DNA of 64,000 nucleotides from Wurfbainia villosa (Eukaryota > Streptophyta > Magnoliopsida > Zingiberales > Zingiberaceae), in NCBI GenBank assembly GCA_025175895.1, contig CM046004.1, positions 21,005,011 through 21,069,010 on the forward strand, given 5' to 3'. Both the position numbers and the translations under genes were made by a program. Below the pieces are notes generated by a model, which saw only the letters and a program-made list of their open reading frames with translations, was not told the DNA's origin and ran no database searches. Shown here one piece after another: positions 60,062 through 64,000 of the stretch (position 1 is its first letter; each line of letters starts with the position of its first letter).

Positions 60062-60544
60062 AATTATGCCATAGTCCTTAACTCCATTTTAATACATGCA
60101 TGATATGATTATGGCATAGATATGATATAGATAAAAACATATGCCATATCATGATGTCATGGCATGTGAATGAAAATTAAGCATACATGACATCTAAACA
60201 TACATCTAAACATGATCATGACATTTTTATAGATGATAATGAGAATGATGTCATGACATGGCAAGGCAAATAAAGCATGACAAGTAAGATATACTAAGGT
60301 ATAAAATACCTAAGTGTTAAAATTAATTTGCCACTTCTAGGAATTAAATTCATTTTGCCTTAATGCCATTCATTTCCCTAGTGTGCCAAAAACCCAAAAT
60401 GGCACACCAATACCTCTAAGACCTAATTGTGCCAATTTAAATCATTTTTAACTTCTCAAACCATATTGGCACACCCTAATGTGTCAACTCTACTATGGTT
60501 AGGTTAACTACCCATCCACTTAGGGTTGACACCCCCTAACCCAT
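60062..60544 (-). other. Non-coding interior of J downstream of gag
   Basis: No ORF. AT-rich, with recurring words TGGCATA, CATGATATG, GTCATGACAT and GGCACACC. It ends at the deletion junction with the LTR tip. Confidence 0.6.
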
Positions 60545-62135
60545 TTAGCGTGAATCAATCACGCTCTTAGGAACCCAATATCTATTAGAGCTCCTTGGGT
60601 TAACAAGGTATTCCCTAGGAATAACTTCCCTAGATACCTTCCTAATGACCCTTTTAGGCTTTGAAGCCATAGTTTTTTGGGTCTTTCCTAGGTCAACTCT
60701 AGAGGTGACTCCTCCATTGACCTTCTTAGTGGCAACATTTGATTTCTTTGAGGTGTTAGCCACTAAACACATACCATGGCTAGACTTAGAGATGACTTCC
60801 CTATTAGCCTTGGTTTTCCTAGACCTAGAAATAGTTCCATAATTAAATGGAACATTATGATAAGTCTTCTTGGGCTTAGGTTTGTCACCCAAACCTTCCT
60901 TGCCCTTAGACCATTTTTGAATCTTAGGTCTTGACTTTTGGACATTTGACCCTAGAATTGAATTTTCTATGATTCTAAGGGCTTTCTCCATTCTCTCAAG
61001 TCTTGACCTCAAGACTTGGTTCTCTAGCTCTAATTTTCCCATTTTTGAATTTTCATTTGGTTTTTTGGGAGTTGGTTTTCTTCTTAGGCATATGCCTAGA
61101 TTTCTTGGGATTAATACCCAAATTCTCTTCAATTCTTCTAATTGATTTCCTAGGTAGGATAGGTCTAGTGTTTTGAGTCCTAGGTTTGTCCTTAGTTATA
61201 TGAACATGCTTGGCACCTAGACAATACACCTTATTATTTCTCTTAGCATGCTTTTCATTGATAATAGCAAGAGAACTAAAATAATTTTTAGCATGCTTTT
61301 TGACTTTAGGAATTAAAGGTGCATTAACTAAATGTACCTTAGGGTTAGCTTCAGGAGCTCCCCCTACATGAATTGCACCTTCTTGCCCTTTCTTCCTCCC
61401 CCTAGGGCATTGACTTCGGTAGTGTCCCTTTTGATTGCATTTGAAGCACACAATGTGCTCTTTGCTCTTGATTTTGGGAACACCGGCATCATTTGACTTT
61501 GGGTTGACTTTTGGTGTCGATGCCTTCTTCTTAGACAATTTAGGGCATTTACTCTTGTAGTGCCCTTTCTCCCTACACTCAAAGCATATTATGTGATTTT
61601 TATTTAAAATAATGACACTTGAGTTACCTAGGGAGGTGGTGGAGGCCTCTTCATGATCTTCACTTCTCCCGGATGTGGATGCTTCTTGTTCTTGCTCCGG
61701 GATGGAAGATTGCCTTTCCTCCCCCTCAATGCTAGAGGTGGAGGTCTCCACCAAATCATCAACATCTTCAAATGTTGTGGGTGCTTCTTCTTCGGCATTC
61801 TCCTCTACTTGTAACGGTTGGGAATTTTCTTGGAATTTCATTACCTTATTTCATAATTCCCTTGCATCCCTATAATCACCCAATCTAGACCAAATAGTGT
61901 TAGGTAACAAATCACTAATCAACTTGATTACCTTGAGATTTGTCTTGAAGTCTTTGATTTGGTCTTGGGTCCATTTTGACTTCTCAATTGGCTTGTTGTA
62001 CTTGTCCCTAGGCATTTCAAAACTATTTTCTATAATAATCATAAAATCAAAATCAGTTTCTAGGTATACCTCCATCCGTTTCCTCCACCAAGCAAAATCT
62101 CCATCGAATTTCGGTGGATGGATGAAGCCGGCCAT
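60545..62135 (-). pseudogene. gag: Gag of element J (DUF4219-type start, two zinc knuckles, coil)
   Basis: Minus strand. 62135-61851 is the N-terminal segment (MAGFIHPPKFDGDFAWWRKR, typical of the DUF4219 part of copia gag). A single in-frame TGA near 61852 stands where related copies have TGG. The frame continues to 61053 with an acidic Ser/Glu linker and two CX2CX4HX4C knuckles, CFECREKGHYKSKC and CFKCNQKGHYRSQC. A frameshift near a run of six A (plus 61061-61066) moves coding to the frame of 61132-60545, which has a coiled-coil segment (LELENQVLRSRLERMEKAL) and the closing YWVPKS motif. The UBN2 core between the N-terminal part and the linker is missing, the reverse of the loss in H. Confidence 0.85.
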
Positions 62136-62179
62136 TTGTAGTGCTCTCGCGGCGGTTAGTCCTTGAAGAGCGACCTCGA

Positions 62180-62190
62180 CTCTGATACCA
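62180..62190 (-). promoter_or_regulatory. Primer-binding site of J (tRNA-iMet)
   Basis: On the minus strand TGGTATCAGAG, then TCG instead of CCA, lying 2 bp inside the LTR edge at 62193. Confidence 0.88.
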
Positions 62191-62192
62191 CT

Positions 62193-63661
62193 TGTAGGGG
62201 ATCGATACGTCCCGCTAGAGGGGGGTGAATAGCCCTCGTTCGTTGGATGTCGTAATTCGTTCGTTCTTCTTGCGTTGCTTGTCTACGATTGTCGTTAGCG
62301 CAGCGGAATAACAATAATAATGAAACTAACAACAATACACAATCACACAACACAAGATATACGTGGTTTGGAACCGAATGGTTCCTACTCCATGGGCGAA
62401 CTCATCGAACTCTAGTTATGCGCACGACACTAACTATAACACTCCTTCTCGACAACACATCGGAGGTGGAGAAACCTCTCACAAGCAATTACAATGTAAT
62501 ATAGAAATACAAGCAAATACACAAATACAATACAAAAGAAAACTTTCACCGATTGCTTTGATCGCTTTGCTTGTTGCTTGCTTTGATTAGCTCTTGAAGG
62601 ACTGGAATGCAGCAGCAATTCCCCTCTAATAGCTCCACAAAAACCTTTTTAAAAACTTCCATCTTGAGCTCCTTTTATAACCTGCATCGAGCTATTTTTT
62701 GCGCCCTAGCGATTCATTGCCAGGCCCGGTCATTTGCCTGTAGCATTGTCTCACAACTGATGATCCATGTTCTGACAAGTTCCAACGGATCACCTACCCC
62801 GATCCGATGATGCCCATCACCGATCGGGTGACCCAAGAGTCGACGCCTAGCGGCTATGGAGCGCTCGTGCTCGCGACATCCCATCACCGATCGCCATCCT
62901 AAGCATCGCGCCGACTTCGGGCCGATCGCTACCCATGGCAATGATCGCCAAGCACAAAACCCTAGTCTTACACCAGTCGAACTCTAGTCGACTTGGATCA
63001 GTCGAACCGGCACCTATGCCAGTCGACTGATGTCGGGCAAAACCTCAAACACCAAGTTGTTTGAGCATCCGACCGTCGGGTAAACCCTCAAACATCAAGT
63101 TTGAGCCTCCGACACTCAGTCTTAGCCACTTGGCCAAGTCCACCTTATCCCTCATGGAGTTCCCCACCGAAGCTCTCTTCCCACGGCTTCGCAACGCCAT
63201 CCTTCGCGTCTCATACCCTAGAAGTATGCTTCCCTTTGGGCTCACTCCATTCGCTCCCCGTCCGGCGGTCCCTCGGATGCACCAAGCGCACGGATTCGCA
63301 ATGCCATCCTTCACCGACCCAAGGACCCCGAGCCTAGTGAACTTACCAAGTTCTCAAGACTTCCCAAATGCACCAAGCGCACAGCTTCGCAATGCTTTGG
63401 ATTTCCCATGCCAAGCACCAAGCGCACGACTTCACAATGCTTTGGACTTTCCCATGCCAAGGCTTCCCCCTTGGACTTCCACACCAAGCTCCATGCTTGG
63501 ATTTTCCATGCCAACCCCATGTTGGACTTTCCCACACCAAGCTCCATGCTTGGATTTTCCATGCCAACACCATGTTGGACTTTCCCATGACAATCCCATG
63601 TCATGAGTTTTGTCCATCATCAAAATACCATCAAGGTACTGCTGGGCCGATTGCACCAACA
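62193..63661 (-). repeat. 5' LTR of element J
   Basis: 1469 bp in minus orientation, TGTTGGTGCAAT..CCCCTACA. TATA box TATAAAAG on the minus strand (62672-62679). CAGTCGAC-type words at about 62977-63030. The U3 carries tandem repeats: a 53-bp unit twice (63481-63533, 63534-63586, one mismatch) and an ACCAAGCGCAC unit at 63371-63463. Confidence 0.85.
63481..63586. repeat. 53-bp tandem repeat, two copies
   Basis: 63481-63533 and 63534-63586 differ at one base (CCCC against CACC). They contain CCATGCTTGG and CCATGTTGG words and create long spurious ORFs on both strands. Confidence 0.93.
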
Positions 63662-63666
63662 CCTGT

Positions 63667-64000
63667 TACTGGCCACTCCGACTGACACTACCAATGAGTG
63701 GTCGAGTACCACGCACCCAGGACAACTACACGCAACTCCAACTACCATCGTCTATAATGGTAGAGTGTGGCACAACAAATGCTCTTCCCTCACACTAGTT
63801 ACTCCTCTGGGAGTAACTTGGGAGGCAGGATGACTAATGACTCTCTCAACCCCAAGGGAGATGATGTCGTCAGTATGCATGCAAAGACATGAAGGTACTA
63901 TCCCACATACAAACATCTACCACAGACTCTCTGTTCAACAGAGAGTCATATCCCTTTGATCAGTACACTCTCTATCATGTAGAGAGTCGAACTCAACTGA
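63667..64000 (-). repeat. 5' LTR of chromovirus E, outer piece (open at window end)
   Basis: Collinear with about 51414-51745 of the 3' LTR, including two hairpin minisatellite units (63923-64000). About 2 kb more of this LTR should lie beyond the window. Confidence 0.9.

Larger units (their letters stand above)
60053..63661 (-). mobile_element. Sirevirus-like gag-only element J, 3' LTR deleted
   Basis: Inserted in the 5' LTR of E: CCTGC at 60048-60052 and CCTGT at 63662-63666, and joining the flanks restores the LTR sequence. In minus orientation: LTR 63661-62193, primer site, gag, 490 bp of non-coding sequence, end. The left edge TGTAGGGGA equals the outer 9 bp of the LTR (62193-62201), after which the two differ, so the 3' LTR seems deleted apart from its tip. 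No pol domain is present. It belongs to the family of L. Confidence 0.82.
50285..64000 (-). mobile_element. Ty3 chromovirus E (minus strand), incomplete at window edge
   Basis: 3' LTR 50285-53794, interior 53795-58863, 5' LTR from 58864 and running out of the window, split by element J. The primer site (minus TGGTATCA, plus 58848-58855) is 8 bp from the 5' LTR, and a purine tract (plus TTCTCCCCGACT, 53795-53806) adjoins the 3' LTR. The left target copy should be GGATA (50280-50284); the right one lies beyond 64000. Domain order and a C-terminal chromodomain-like stretch place it with Tekay/Del chromoviruses. The LTRs look about 94% alike in their first 200 bp. Confidence 0.92.

Noticed and set aside
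63045..63685. Several long overlapping ORFs on both strands (up to 181 codons)
   Set aside because: Produced by the 53-bp and shorter tandem repeats of the J LTR; the translations are repetitive and lack any domain.

Overview
This is plant nuclear DNA made almost entirely of nested LTR retrotransposons. I found no host protein-coding gene, rRNA, tRNA gene or CRISPR array. The plant assignment rests on three things: primer-binding sites matching the 3' end of plant initiator-Met tRNA (TGGTATCAGAGCC), Ty3 chromovirus elements of about 11 kb with 3-3.5 kb LTRs, and Ty1/copia elements of about 8.4 kb with 1.7-1.9 kb LTRs. A large-genome monocot is my guess; the species cannot be named from this window. 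All identities and alignments here were made by eye.

I label the elements by letter. Positions 1-1512 hold LTR pieces of one copia-type family in opposite orientations (L). Positions ~1513-3283 are a minus-strand copia LTR (K). From ~3290 a sirevirus-like, gag-only element (H, plus strand) has an LTR and a broken gag. H is interrupted at 6193 by the minus-strand Ty3 chromovirus A (6193-49174), flanked on both sides by AATAC. A in turn holds five insertions: chromovirus B (plus, 10250-21276), copia C (plus, 23244-31671), a solo chromovirus LTR F (minus, 33038-36426), a 634-bp TRIM G (37680-38313) and copia D (plus, 38690-47126). Removing these with their target duplications leaves about 11,042 bp for A, almost equal to the 11,027 bp of intact B. 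This is a strong internal check of the model.

Right of A, the sequence again carries the CAGTCGACTG-type palindromes of H, then a TATA box and an ORF with a possible 66-bp intron that may encode a plant-transposon-type protein (49781-50284). A third chromovirus, E (minus, 50285 to beyond the window), cuts this ORF. E's 5' LTR is split by another sirevirus-like gag-only element, J (minus, 60053-63661), whose 3' LTR has been deleted down to its last ~9 bp.

All coding regions are dead or partial. E keeps the clearest Ty3 order: gag, zinc knuckle, protease, RT, RNase H, integrase, chromodomain. C and D keep the copia order: gag, zinc knuckle, protease, integrase, RT, RNase H. Comparing C with D, the eight stop codons I could check all arose by C-to-T or G-to-A transitions, as expected for methylated, silenced repeats. 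The most unusual signals are palindrome arrays just upstream of TATA boxes, a possible spliced leader inside chromovirus LTRs, a hairpin minisatellite that varies from 1 to 4 copies between LTRs, and gag-only elements with complementary gag losses.
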